A stretch of DNA of 64,000 nucleotides, taken from assembly GCF_900111405.1 (NCBI RefSeq), contig NZ_FOHJ01000010.1, forward strand, positions 49,460 through 113,459, written 5' to 3'. Position 1 is the stretch's first letter. Every line of letters starts with the position of its first letter. Under the pieces are notes generated by a model. The model was not told the DNA's origin. It saw only the letters and a list, made by a program, of their open reading frames with translations, and ran no database searches. Shown piece by piece: positions 1 through 8,202 of this stretch. This stretch comes from Salinibacillus kushneri. GTDB taxonomy: Bacteria; Bacillota; Bacilli; Bacillales; Alkalibacillaceae. The position numbers and the translations under genes are program-made.

Positions 1-51
1 GTGAAAACCTGCCAGTTGATCAATTCATTATTCAATCCTGAATTGCTTAAT

Positions 52-300
<249 letters not shown>

Positions 301-480
301 TTACTGTCCTCCCTATCACCTAGTCTTAATAAATTTATAAGGAAAAACGATTATTCCATCTACTTATCATGTTAAATTTTAAAACTGTTAAATTAACTTT
401 TCAACTGATATCATGTATATTAGCAAGAAGGAAGGAATTTTGCAGAATATTATCATAACCTGCTGAAAGGAGGGGAGGCA

Positions 481-1524
481 GTGTATTCAGCCATATTGTT
501 AAAATGTATTACAAAATTGCAAAATGAGAGAAGTCCTTCTTCTATCTATCATTTACTAAAAGGAAAACGCTCATCGCAAACCATTCAGGATGCAAAAGCG
601 TATGGTCTCTCCCCCTTTTTTGGCATCTATAAAACGCTATCGAAAAAACAATTTCAGAACAGCCTGTCCATTTTGCAAAAAGAGAATCTTATCACGTGGC
701 TGGATGACGATCAATTAATGATAACAGAAGCGGGCAGAATATCTCTTCAAACTGATATGGAAGAATCGCCGGAATTGGACTGGTTGGATGGATTTAATGT
801 CCACCATATTGCCCCGCAATTCTGGTTAAGACTTCTTTTATGGATTCAAACAGGATCCAATTTGCTAAAAGATGAGTCACACTTTATTCCTGTACATGAT
901 CAATGGGAATCCGTAGATTGGGTGAGACAGTTTTACCGGAATAAAAAGAAAGATTTAGAGGGTCATTTTACGAATCTATACCAAGAGCTATATAGCTTAT
1001 TAAAGCTCCATCGTTCATTTCATGCTGATATAGTGGTTTCAAGGCTCACCGGTTATAAAAAAATTGGTTTAAGCAAACAACAAATTGCGGAAAAATGGAA
1101 GCTTCCCATAGAGGATGTAGAAATGTACATACAGTCATCCATCCATTTCATCGTTAATAAGGTATGTCAGAATCAAAGCGAATTCCCTGCATTATTAGCA
1201 TTCATACCTGAAAAATTGAAGCAGTTACCACTTACAGATTCAGCTGCTAAAACCTATTACTGGTTAAAACAGGGGTATTCAATAGAACATATTGCTAAAA
1301 AGAGAAGGCTTAAAATAAATACTATTCAGGATCATTTGATTGAAATCACTTATGTTGATTCATCCTTCTCTATTGATTCATATGTTGCTAAAGAGGACAA
1401 GGAAATGATTAATCGAACGATAGATGAATTAAATACCAAACGGTTAAAAGTAATAAAAGACCATTTACCAGATTCTGTTAGTTATTTTATGATTCGTATG
1501 GTTATGGCTAAAAATTATCAGTAG
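481..1524 (+). CDS. ypbB: YpbB-like helix-turn-helix protein
   Basis: 347-aa cytoplasmic protein of the YpbB family, encoded immediately before the RecQ-type helicase and 13 bp from it, as in B. subtilis. The C-terminal part (about residues 248-290) reads as a helix-turn-helix of the type found fused to or beside RecQ helicases. The N-terminal 200 residues are mixed alpha-helical with no motif I recognise. The start is GTG at 481, supported by the strong upstream sequence aaaggagggg. It is probably an accessory DNA-binding partner of the downstream helicase, an inference from synteny; no biochemical role is established by the sequence. Confidence 0.85.
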   Translation: MYSAILLKCITKLQNERSPSSIYHLLKGKRSSQTIQDAKAYGLSPFFGIYKTLSKKQFQNSLSILQKENLITWLDDDQLMITEAGRISLQTDMEESPELDWLDGFNVHHIAPQFWLRLLLWIQTGSNLLKDESHFIPVHDQWESVDWVRQFYRNKKKDLEGHFTNLYQELYSLLKLHRSFHADIVVSRLTGYKKIGLSKQQIAEKWKLPIEDVEMYIQSSIHFIVNKVCQNQSEFPALLAFIPEKLKQLPLTDSAAKTYYWLKQGYSIEHIAKKRRLKINTIQDHLIEITYVDSSFSIDSYVAKEDKEMINRTIDELNTKRLKVIKDHLPDSVSYFMIRMVMAKNYQ

Positions 1525-1537
1525 AGGGATTAGGTCT

Positions 1538-3082
1538 ATGAATAAGATGAATCAAAAGGAATTATTAGACACATTGCAGCATCAATTTGGCTTTGATGAA
1601 TTTCGGGAAGGTCAATATGACATTATCCAGGATATATTTTGTGGAGAGGACGTTTTAGGGATTTTGCCAACTGGTACGGGAAAGTCTTTGTGCTATCAGC
1701 TTCCTGCTTTTTCATTTGAAGGGGTTACAGTGGTTATTTCTCCGCTCGTCTCACTAATGATAGATCAGGTGAAAAAGCTAAAAGCAAAAGGCTTTAAACG
1801 TGTGACGGCCATCAATAGTTTATTAGACCATAATCAAAGAGATAACATATTTGCCCATTTAAATGAGTATAAGTTAATCTATTGTTCTCCTGAAATGCTA
1901 CAAAATCCTTTCTTTTTTAAGCATTTAAAAACCTTAACAATTTCACTGTTTGTTGTGGATGAAGCCCATTGCATATCACAATGGGGACATGAATTTAGAA
2001 CAGATTATTTAAAGCTTAAGGATAGTATAAAAAAGCTCGGTAATCCGACTGTTCTAGCGCTGAGTGCAACAGCCACTCCACAAGTACAGGATGATATTCA
2101 GTACTTTTTAGACAAACCAAATATGAAAAAACGTATTTATTATATGGACCGGCCTAATATTGCCTTTTCTATAGAGCATGTAAGTAATTGGCAGGAAAAG
2201 GTTAATAGAATAACAGATATATTACAACATAAGCCAGTACCTACAATGATTTATTTTTCAAGTCGGAAATGGTGTGAAAAAGTTAGTGAGATATTAAAAA
2301 AGGAATTAGGTTCATTGCGGATCGCTTATTATCATGGTGGAATGGAAGCAGATGATCGCCTATTAATTCAGCAGCAATTTATGAACCATCAATTGGATGT
2401 TATTTGCTGTACTAGCGCTTTTGGGATGGGAGTGGATAAACAGGATATTCGTCTTGTTATTCATTTTCATTTACCTGCTCAAATGGAATCTTTCATACAG
2501 GAGGCAGGCCGAGCGGGGCGAGATGGAAAAGAGAGTGTAAGTTTAGTTTTGTATACAGATGGAGATGAGCAGATTCCCTTACGCTTAATTGAACAGGAAT
2601 TGCCAACTGAAAAACAAACAGAGAATATATTTCAGGATATAAATAAGTGCAAAACATCTTCACTACCACTAAAAAAAGTAAAAGAAGAATTGATTTTTAA
2701 AAATGAGTTAACCGAAACCCAGTGGAATTTTTTGCAATACCAATTTGAGAAACAGCAAATGGTACATAACGAGCAATTTCACCTGGATTCTAAATTACTA
2801 GAGGATACTTTTCAACAGATTCTTTTCCTTTTAAGGGAACGTACTACCATAAAAATAAAAAAATTATATGAATTCATAAGATGGGTGAAAACGCCAGGCT
2901 GTAGAAGGAAGGATTTATATCAAACCTTTCAGAAAGGTTATCAAAGTCCAGTCTATTATTGCTGTGATCATTGTGATTTTTCGTTCTCAAAATGGAATCC
3001 GCCAATGAATCAAATAGAGGAAAAGGTAGAGGGTTGGGAAGTAGAATTAAAGAGGATTTTTCACCAGGAGGCAATAATGTGA
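1538..3082 (+). CDS. recS: ATP-dependent DNA helicase, RecQ family (RecS)
   Basis: 514-aa superfamily 2 helicase. Walker A (LPTGTGKS) is at about residues 43-50, the DEAH box near 140 followed by the RecQ aromatic-rich loop (CISQWGHEF), and motif VI (GRAGRDG) near 323-329. A zinc-binding cysteine group (CCDHC) sits near 474-478, typical of the RecQ C-terminal subdomain. No HRDC domain follows, so this is the short RecS/YpbC type (496 aa in B. subtilis) rather than full-length RecQ. It unwinds 3'-to-5' in recombinational repair. It is co-transcribed with ypbB upstream and ypbD downstream, whose GTG overlaps this stop codon. Confidence 0.95.
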   Translation: MNKMNQKELLDTLQHQFGFDEFREGQYDIIQDIFCGEDVLGILPTGTGKSLCYQLPAFSFEGVTVVISPLVSLMIDQVKKLKAKGFKRVTAINSLLDHNQRDNIFAHLNEYKLIYCSPEMLQNPFFFKHLKTLTISLFVVDEAHCISQWGHEFRTDYLKLKDSIKKLGNPTVLALSATATPQVQDDIQYFLDKPNMKKRIYYMDRPNIAFSIEHVSNWQEKVNRITDILQHKPVPTMIYFSSRKWCEKVSEILKKELGSLRIAYYHGGMEADDRLLIQQQFMNHQLDVICCTSAFGMGVDKQDIRLVIHFHLPAQMESFIQEAGRAGRDGKESVSLVLYTDGDEQIPLRLIEQELPTEKQTENIFQDINKCKTSSLPLKKVKEELIFKNELTETQWNFLQYQFEKQQMVHNEQFHLDSKLLEDTFQQILFLLRERTTIKIKKLYEFIRWVKTPGCRRKDLYQTFQKGYQSPVYYCCDHCDFSFSKWNPPMNQIEEKVEGWEVELKRIFHQEAIM

Positions 3083-3693
3083 AAAAACAAATGAATCAAG
3101 CTGAAATCATCAAAAAAATGACGGATAAAGAGCTTTTACTTAACTTATATTTCTCACAGGGACTAATGATAGTATTAGCCATCTTGAGTAGTTTTTTCTT
3201 ATTTGATTCGATGAATGAATGGTTTCAGCAAGTCCAGTGGAATCCAGCATACTTCATTTGGTATGGACTCTTACCAGCATTAATTATTGTATCGATTGAC
3301 CTTATCCTGATGAAGCTCTTACCCGAATCCTATTATGATGATGGTGGGGTAAATGAACGAATTTTTCAGCATCGAAGTTTTTTACAAATCCTTTATATTA
3401 CATTACTTATTGCTATATCTGAGGAAATGCTTTTTAGGGGAGTCATTCAGTATGAGTTTGGTTATTTTATAGCGAGTCTCCTTTTTGCCCTGATTCATTT
3501 TCGCTACTTACATAAGCCTGTATTATTGATTTCAATCGTACTAATCAGCTTTTTCATTGGTTACATGTATGAATTAACAGGGAACTTAGCTATCACCATT
3601 ATTGCTCACTTTTTCGTAGACTTTATTCTTGCGCTTATGATTAAATACAAACGGGGTGTCATGGATGACAATAAATACCGGGAAAACACATGA
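3079..3693 (+). CDS. ypbD: CPBP-family intramembrane metalloprotease (YpbD)
   Basis: About 204-aa polytopic membrane protein of the CPBP (CAAX protease / bacteriocin-processing) family. It carries the family glutamates in SEEMLFRG near residue 114, a histidine in ALIHFRY and another in AHFF near residue 176. I place the start at GTG 3079, which overlaps the recS stop (GTGA) and has caggaggc seven bases upstream; the open frame begins earlier, at 2992, but that would lie deep inside recS. B. subtilis YpbD is of similar length. Substrate unknown; the family acts in self-immunity or prenyl-protein processing in other organisms. Confidence 0.88.
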   Translation: MKKQMNQAEIIKKMTDKELLLNLYFSQGLMIVLAILSSFFLFDSMNEWFQQVQWNPAYFIWYGLLPALIIVSIDLILMKLLPESYYDDGGVNERIFQHRSFLQILYITLLIAISEEMLFRGVIQYEFGYFIASLLFALIHFRYLHKPVLLISIVLISFFIGYMYELTGNLAITIIAHFFVDFILALMIKYKRGVMDDNKYRENT

Positions 3694-3994
3694 AGCTTCA
3701 CCAGAGGAAATTAACGAAAAAGAAGTGGATGTGTACCAATTACCCCCACGAAGCGCTGTACATAAAAAAAGAAGATCACCTAGTAAACCAGCAAAACAAC
3801 AGCAGGACAATCAACCTACACAAGACAAGAAGTCTGTTCGAAGGAATGTATGGATGCTTCGAATTTTACTTGTTTTATTTGTACTGTTAGTTCTGTCGAT
3901 TCCTGTCTATTATTATTGGGAAGACCTGAAGCAGCCTATCATTCCTGAACAGGATATTAATCATCCTATGGGAGAAAGGATCTTCTTTGAATAA
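3665..3994 (+). CDS. ypbE: YpbE-like membrane protein lacking the LysM domain
   Basis: Predicted 109 aa if started at ATG 3665 (ggggtg upstream); GTG 3656 is possible. It overlaps the end of ypbD. A highly charged, glutamine-rich cytoplasmic N-terminus is followed by one transmembrane helix at about residues 60-82 and only some 25 residues outside. Position and N-terminal character match B. subtilis YpbE, which is about twice as long and ends in a LysM peptidoglycan-binding domain. That domain is absent and no LysM remnant is visible after the stop. An IS1595-type short element begins 35 bp downstream. Identity rests mainly on synteny. Confidence 0.65.
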   Translation: MTINTGKTHEASPEEINEKEVDVYQLPPRSAVHKKRRSPSKPAKQQQDNQPTQDKKSVRRNVWMLRILLVLFVLLVLSIPVYYYWEDLKQPIIPEQDINHPMGERIFFE

Positions 3995-4029
3995 AACAGT
4001 TTTCTAAAAGATTGTTGTCAATAAAAGCT

Positions 4030-4192
4030 CGCTCTGTTAAACATAGGTGTTAATTTCCGCTCCAGTGCACTCACTTTCCGAGGGCGGTCCGGGAGCCTCC
4101 TCAGCAAACGTCTGCAGGGTCTCCCGTATACCGCTCTTCCCGCAGGATCTAATCAACTTGGTAAATAATCAACCATAAGCTTTAACACAGCC
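4030..4192 (+). mobile_element. Short IS1595-type element (MITE-like), copy A
   Basis: A non-coding 163-bp element. Its left end reads cgctctgttaaacatagg and its right end, reverse-complemented, ggctgtgttaaagcttatgg, so the ends form imperfect terminal inverted repeats. They match those of the IS1595-like element at 26027 and the short element at 15742. The left arm matches the right arm of copy B over about 45 bp in inverted orientation. Flanking octamers taaaagct and aaaaagtt agree at six of eight bases, consistent with a decayed 8-bp target duplication. No protein is encoded, so it would depend on a transposase supplied elsewhere. Confidence 0.65.
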
Positions 4193-4215
4193 AAAAAGTT
4201 AATAAATTGATAGCG

Positions 4216-4383
4216 TGACAACTAGATGAAATACACAGAGACTCCACAGTAAGGCAACACGAGGAATCACGCCAAGCCACCCACGGAAAGGGAAGGATAT
4301 TTCCAGAGCGGATTTATGCTTTATCCATAAGTTTGATTTCGTTCGGATATTTCTTTGATAAGAAATTTTTGTCCCAGCCTCAT
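4216..4383. repeat. Decayed intergenic repeat ending in a ctgggacaaaa-type motif
   Basis: The rest of the 393-bp gap between ypbE and cotJC holds no gene. It contains blocks richer in GC than their surroundings (around 4250-4325) and ends, on the minus strand just after cotJC, with ggctgggacaaaaatttc, a motif common at the ends of intergenic repeats in Firmicutes. I recognise the overall style as a Bacillaceae dispersed repeat but see no second copy in this window, so extent and class are uncertain. Confidence 0.35.
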
Positions 4384-4387
4384 CTCC

Positions 4388-4957
4388 CTAGAAATAGATT
4401 TGCTTATCTTTTTCTTCTTTTAAGATTTCTACGGCTTCTCTAAATCTTTGTGAATGTACAACCTCCCTTTCCCGTAAAAACTTTAATCCATCATTTAAAT
4501 CGGAATCATCGGATAGGTTAATAATCCACTGATAGGTTGCTCTCGCCTTTTCCTCTGCAGCTATATCTTCATATAAGTCAGCAATTGGATCTCCTTTTGC
4601 CTGAATATACGTGGCGGTCCATGGATTACCTGCTGCATTATGATAAAACAAAGCATTATCATGGTTAGCATAATGCGGGGCGAGACCTGCCTCTTTCATC
4701 ATTTCCGGTGTAGCATCCTTGGTTAATTTATATACCATTGTAGCAATCATTTCTAAATGGGCAAATTCCTCAGTACCAATATCAGTAAGTAAACCAATAA
4801 CTTTATCAGGAATGCTGTAACGCTGATTTAAGTATCTTAATGCAGCCGATAATTCCCCATCAGCACCTCCATATTGTTCGATAAGATATTTGGCAAGGGT
4901 AGGGTTACAAGTGCTTACTTTCACGGGGTATTCGAGCTTCTTTTCGTAATACCACAT
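4388..4957 (-). CDS. cotJC: Spore coat protein CotJC, manganese-catalase family
   Basis: 189-aa protein of the ferritin-like manganese catalase superfamily, a spore coat component made in the mother cell. The sequence shows the expected four-helix pattern with metal-type glutamates and histidines (for example EEFAHLE, EEKARA and the late REREVVHSQRF). It is the third gene of the cotJABC operon, 24 bp after cotJB. The length equals the usual CotJC. It may remove hydrogen peroxide or act structurally during coat assembly; enzymatic activity of this copy is not proven. Confidence 0.95.
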   Translation of the reverse strand: MWYYEKKLEYPVKVSTCNPTLAKYLIEQYGGADGELSAALRYLNQRYSIPDKVIGLLTDIGTEEFAHLEMIATMVYKLTKDATPEMMKEAGLAPHYANHDNALFYHNAAGNPWTATYIQAKGDPIADLYEDIAAEEKARATYQWIINLSDDSDLNDGLKFLREREVVHSQRFREAVEILKEEKDKQIYF

Positions 4958-4981
4958 GAGTAGAATTCCTCCTTCGTGAAA

Positions 4982-5245
4982 TCATATTTGCCATGGCCAA
5001 GGTACATCATCCCAAGACCATGGGTATGTGGAATAGCTGGCACCATATTCTTTTAAAGGACCAAATTGCTTTTCGTATTGTTTCTTTAATTCCTTACTTT
5101 GTTTCACGTAATAGTTAAATTGCTGAACAGCTTCGTAATCGTCAGGATGGGTATCCAGATACAGGCTTAATTCCACTAATACAAAATCAACCGCTTGTAT
5201 GTCTTCCATTAGCTTATAAAATTCAGGAGGCATGGTTTTATTCAT
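4982..5245 (-). CDS. cotJB: Spore coat protein CotJB
   Basis: 87-aa small coat protein encoded between cotJA and cotJC, overlapping the end of cotJA by 8 bp. Family features are visible: an amphipathic helical first half (EFYKLMEDIQAVDFVLVELSLYLDTHP) and a tryptophan- and proline-rich tail ending YPWSWDDVPWPWQI. The ATG has ggaagg-type sequence upstream on the minus strand inside cotJA. It is deposited in the spore coat with CotJA and CotJC; precise function unknown. Confidence 0.93.
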   Translation of the reverse strand: MNKTMPPEFYKLMEDIQAVDFVLVELSLYLDTHPDDYEAVQQFNYYVKQSKELKKQYEKQFGPLKEYGASYSTYPWSWDDVPWPWQI

Positions 5246-5462
5246 TTGTTACTTCATCCTCCCTTCCGTTGGGATAAGGACTAAATAATGCAGGCCATAG
5301 TGTACCGTGAAACAGCGCTTCTCTAGGCTGAAATTGTGGTAAGGATGGAGGTTGAAAGCCCAAATATAAATTTGGAGGGGTATTATAGCTTTTTACTTTT
5401 ATTGGTGGGCATGGATCTAAAGGGCTAATGTAGGGATACCAGTATTTATATTCCGTATGCAA
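5238..5462 (-). CDS. cotJA: Spore coat-associated protein CotJA
   Basis: Proline- and tyrosine-rich coat protein, first gene of cotJABC. The open frame begins with an ATG at 5480, but the strong ribosome site aaaggagg lies inside that frame, seven bases before a TTG at 5462. The real start is therefore very probably TTG 5462, giving 74 aa beginning MHTEYKYWYPY. The middle (LGFQPPSLPQFQPREALFHGTLWPALFSPY) is characteristic of CotJA. It overlaps cotJB by 8 bp, indicating coupled translation. In B. subtilis the operon is sigma-E dependent. Confidence 0.9.
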   Translation of the reverse strand: MHTEYKYWYPYISPLDPCPPIKVKSYNTPPNLYLGFQPPSLPQFQPREALFHGTLWPALFSPYPNGREDEVTNE

Positions 5463-5505
5463 AATGTTTCCTCCTTTCATGATGTCACTTTATTTCTATT
5501 CCCGT

Positions 5506-5533
5506 ATAACATGTCTCATTCAATAAAATATGT
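5506..5533 (-). promoter_or_regulatory. Candidate sigma-E promoter of cotJABC
   Basis: On the minus strand upstream of cotJA, acatatt resembles the sigma-E -35 (KMATATT) and, after 13 bases, catgttat partly matches the -10 (CATACANT). The -10 agreement is only half, so this is a candidate. Position, about 45 bp before the TTG start, fits. Confidence 0.35.
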
Positions 5534-5608
5534 TATTTTTAAATAAAGGGATTATTTTACGTTTGTTGAATATCATTCTTATAGATTATAGTTAGTGAGG
5601 TGGTCACT

Positions 5609-6247
5609 ATGTTTGTCAAGGGAATTATGATTCCTAAACATCATTGTGTTGTGGCAGAAAAAAGCGATCGTTTAAAAACGATTTTAGACATTCTTTTAGC
5701 AAAAGATATTCAAGGTGTACCTGTCGTTGATGAAGAGAAGTTCATTGGAATGATAAGCAAACAAATGATTTATCAAAGTTATTTTCATTACGGAGATGAA
5801 ATGAATAAAGAAACTTTCTTAAATTCTAAGAAAGCATTAGATATTGTGGATTATGAGGATTTACATATCACAGAACAGGATGTTTTCGAGAGTACGTTGA
5901 CAACATTTAAAGGCTTTCCAATTTTAGCGGTGACAGACGATGATAAAAACTTTCTGGGAATTGTAACCAGGTATGATGTCCTGGAACAGTTTGAAAGTGC
6001 ATTCGGTATGAAAAAGAAGGGAGTTCGAATTGCTTTTGCTTCTATAGAAGCTGAAGGTAGAATCGCCAAATTAGCCGAGTTAATTAGAAATCATCACGGA
6101 AACATCATTTCATTAGCTACGTTTGATGAAACAGATAAACTTGCCAGAAGAATTGTCTTAAAGCTGGAAAACCACGAGAATATTGATAGATTTTTAAAAC
6201 GTTTAGAAAAATCTGGTTTTCGAATTCTTGATGTAAAAAACACATAG
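5609..6247 (+). CDS. CBS-pair and ACT domain protein
   Basis: About 212 aa. Two CBS domains occupy roughly residues 1-135 (VPVVDEEKFIGMIS and FLGIVTRYDVL mark the two repeats) and an ACT-like regulatory domain covers about 140-210. CBS pairs bind adenine nucleotides and ACT domains small ligands, so this is a sensor; it resembles AcuB-type proteins in architecture but lacks an acetoin-gene context. I start it at ATG 5609 (gaggtgg six bases upstream), not the GTG at 5600. It stands alone, divergent from cotJ, with a strong hairpin about 160 bp after the stop. Confidence 0.8.
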   Translation: MFVKGIMIPKHHCVVAEKSDRLKTILDILLAKDIQGVPVVDEEKFIGMISKQMIYQSYFHYGDEMNKETFLNSKKALDIVDYEDLHITEQDVFESTLTTFKGFPILAVTDDDKNFLGIVTRYDVLEQFESAFGMKKKGVRIAFASIEAEGRIAKLAELIRNHHGNIISLATFDETDKLARRIVLKLENHENIDRFLKRLEKSGFRILDVKNT

Positions 6248-6404
6248 CGTATATCTTATGAAAAAACGGAGATTAATGGTAGTGTGAATGGATACAGAAT
6301 ATCCGGAAGTATAGACTTTAACGATTGTGACTTGTTAAAGTTACGCATCAGCAGATAAAAATAAGATTCTTGCTTTTGAATGAATGTTTAACCTTATAAA
6401 GTTC

Positions 6405-6446
6405 AGCCCTTGTCAATAGAACGGAGAGATTGACAAGGGCTTTCCT
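6405..6446 (+). terminator. Hairpin, probable terminator before ypbG
   Basis: A perfect 13-bp inverted repeat (agcccttgtcaat / attgacaagggct at 6405-6417 and 6429-6441) with an 11-base loop, followed by a short T run. It lies in the 241-bp gap between the CBS protein and ypbG and probably ends the former transcript. Confidence 0.7.
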
Positions 6447-6488
6447 ATCCTGTCAAATCTCGAATTACTTGCAGAAGGGACTCTGGAG

Positions 6489-7280
6489 ATGTTTATTTTA
6501 ATTATATTAGTTGCTACTTGCCTTCTTTTATTATGGTATATGTACAATCTCGCTCATAAAGATAGATTAGAGATAGTAACGATTGCTGATGAAAATTTTC
6601 CTTCTTCTTCTGAAAGCTTAAACATATTTTTTATATCAGACGTTCACAAAAGACTGATTAATCATGCTACGTTACATACTCTGGAAGATGTGGACATGAC
6701 AATCATTGGTGGCGATTTATGTGAAAAAGATGTTCCGCTAGGTCAAGTGGAGGAAAATATAAAGAGACTAAAAAAGTTAAAAGCACCCATATATTTTGTA
6801 TGGGGAAATAATGATTATGAAGTAAACCCTTATAAGCTTAAAGATCTGTTGAGCAAGCATAACGTTAGTGTATTGGCCGATTCAACAGAACGGTTTATCT
6901 TATGTTCTGGGGAAAGAATACAGCTTGTCGGTCTTCAGTCCTTATATTTTAGAGAAATATTAACAAGCGAATATTTCAATCAGTTTTGGCTTCCGGAATT
7001 TACGTACACAATTCTTGCAAATCATGAACCAGAGTCCTATGATTTACTAAACAAGGAACAAAAAGAACGTGTGAATTTAGTTTTAAGCGGTCATACACAT
7101 GGAGGACAAATTCGAATATTTGGATTCGGGTTAAGAAGTAAGGGAGGATGGAAGAAGTTTGGAAACAAGCGATTTTTAGTGAGTGAAGGTTATGGTACGA
7201 CTACTTTACCATTAAGATTAGGTACTAAAGCAGAGTGCCATTTCATCAAAATAACGAATCTAAAGTACAAAAAGCAATAA
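6489..7280 (+). CDS. ypbG: Membrane-anchored metallophosphoesterase (YpbG)
   Basis: 263-aa calcineurin-like phosphoesterase with an N-terminal transmembrane anchor (residues 1-18). All metal-site motifs are present in order: SDVH, GGDL, GNND, NHE and GHTHGG. This matches B. subtilis YpbG (259 aa) in length, motif order and position next to the MecA-type adaptor gene. Substrate is unknown; relatives act on undecaprenyl-linked or nucleotide phosphates, so a cell-envelope role is plausible but unproven. The start ATG 6489 follows a weak ctggag. Confidence 0.88.
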   Translation: MFILIILVATCLLLLWYMYNLAHKDRLEIVTIADENFPSSSESLNIFFISDVHKRLINHATLHTLEDVDMTIIGGDLCEKDVPLGQVEENIKRLKKLKAPIYFVWGNNDYEVNPYKLKDLLSKHNVSVLADSTERFILCSGERIQLVGLQSLYFREILTSEYFNQFWLPEFTYTILANHEPESYDLLNKEQKERVNLVLSGHTHGGQIRIFGFGLRSKGGWKKFGNKRFLVSEGYGTTTLPLRLGTKAECHFIKITNLKYKKQ

Positions 7281-7359
7281 AAAGAAACTTTCCTGGAAGA
7301 GAATACATAAACTAAAAATAAATAGTATTTAATTTATGGTCGTATATGGAGGTGGTTGT

Positions 7360-7932
7360 ATGCGTATTGAACGTCTCGATTCAAACCGATTTAAAATATT
7401 TTTAACCTTTGATGATTTAATGGAACGTGGTTTCACAAAGGATGAACTTTGGTATAACTTTCCTAAGACACACAAAATGTTTCAAGATATGTTGTTTGAG
7501 GCAAGTGATGAAATTGGAATGGAAATAGACGGGAATTTACTCGTGAATGTTCATTTATTACACGCACAAGGAATGTTAATTGTCGTAACGCAAGATTTAG
7601 AATATATTGATGAAGATTATATCGAAATGAAAGTGACCCTTGATCAAAACAAAGAATTTATGTATAGCTTTATGGATTTTGAATCCGTTATTCAAGTAAC
7701 AGGCCACCTTTCTAAATTAGGCGTTCAAAAGGCTTCTGTTTATTATTGGAATGACCAGTATTATATAAAGTTATTTGATGAGGATATACATTATCTGAAT
7801 AAAGAAAATGTTATAGCTGTTATGTCCGAGTTTTCATCACCAAGTACAGTTACCTCTGCCCGACTAAAGGAATATGGAAAGACAATATTAGAGTTTAATG
7901 CTATTCAGGAGATAAAGAAATATTTTTTATAA
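7360..7932 (+). CDS. mecB: MecA-family adaptor protein for ClpC (YpbH/MecB)
   Basis: 190 aa. The N-terminal domain (MRIERLDSNRFKIFLTFDD) and the C-terminal domain (from about residue 100) are those of MecA/YpbH adaptors, which deliver substrates such as ComK to ClpC-ClpP. Start chosen at ATG 7360 because ggaggtgg lies just upstream; the open frame begins 24 bases earlier. Synteny (ypbG before, gudB after) favours the paralogue YpbH/MecB rather than MecA itself, but one gene may serve both functions in this organism. Confidence 0.88.
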   Translation: MRIERLDSNRFKIFLTFDDLMERGFTKDELWYNFPKTHKMFQDMLFEASDEIGMEIDGNLLVNVHLLHAQGMLIVVTQDLEYIDEDYIEMKVTLDQNKEFMYSFMDFESVIQVTGHLSKLGVQKASVYYWNDQYYIKLFDEDIHYLNKENVIAVMSEFSSPSTVTSARLKEYGKTILEFNAIQEIKKYFL

Positions 7933-8062
7933 CAATCGATTAGAGAGTATATTTTCAGGTTTATTTATTCGAAAATAAGGGTAACTAATCAACTGATGAA
8001 GAACATGAATAGGAAAAAACTTTTTAAAAAAAGCATTGAATTCATAAAGAAATTCATCTATA

Positions 8063-8078
8063 ATGTAATCGCTTTCAA
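8063..8078 (+). promoter_or_regulatory. Putative cre site (CcpA operator) upstream of glutamate dehydrogenase
   Basis: The 16-mer atgtaatcgctttcaa fits the catabolite-responsive element consensus WTGNAANCGNWNNCAW at every specified position. It sits 125 bp before the glutamate dehydrogenase start. In B. subtilis the catabolic enzyme RocG is repressed by glucose through CcpA, so the site is biologically sensible. Occupancy is inferred. Confidence 0.6.
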
Positions 8079-8202
8079 AACAATTTCTATTTTAATTTTG
8101 AAAATGTTCTAGTAACGGTTGCATATAAAATATGAATGTGTATACTAATTTCTGAAAGTATTGGTATGATGATGTTATCGATTATTCATAGGAGGTAAGC
8201 AA

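Noticed and set aside
7996..8112. Lysine-rich 38-codon open frame between mecB and gudB
   Set aside because: No ribosome site, composition is that of AT-rich non-coding DNA, and it spans the putative cre site.
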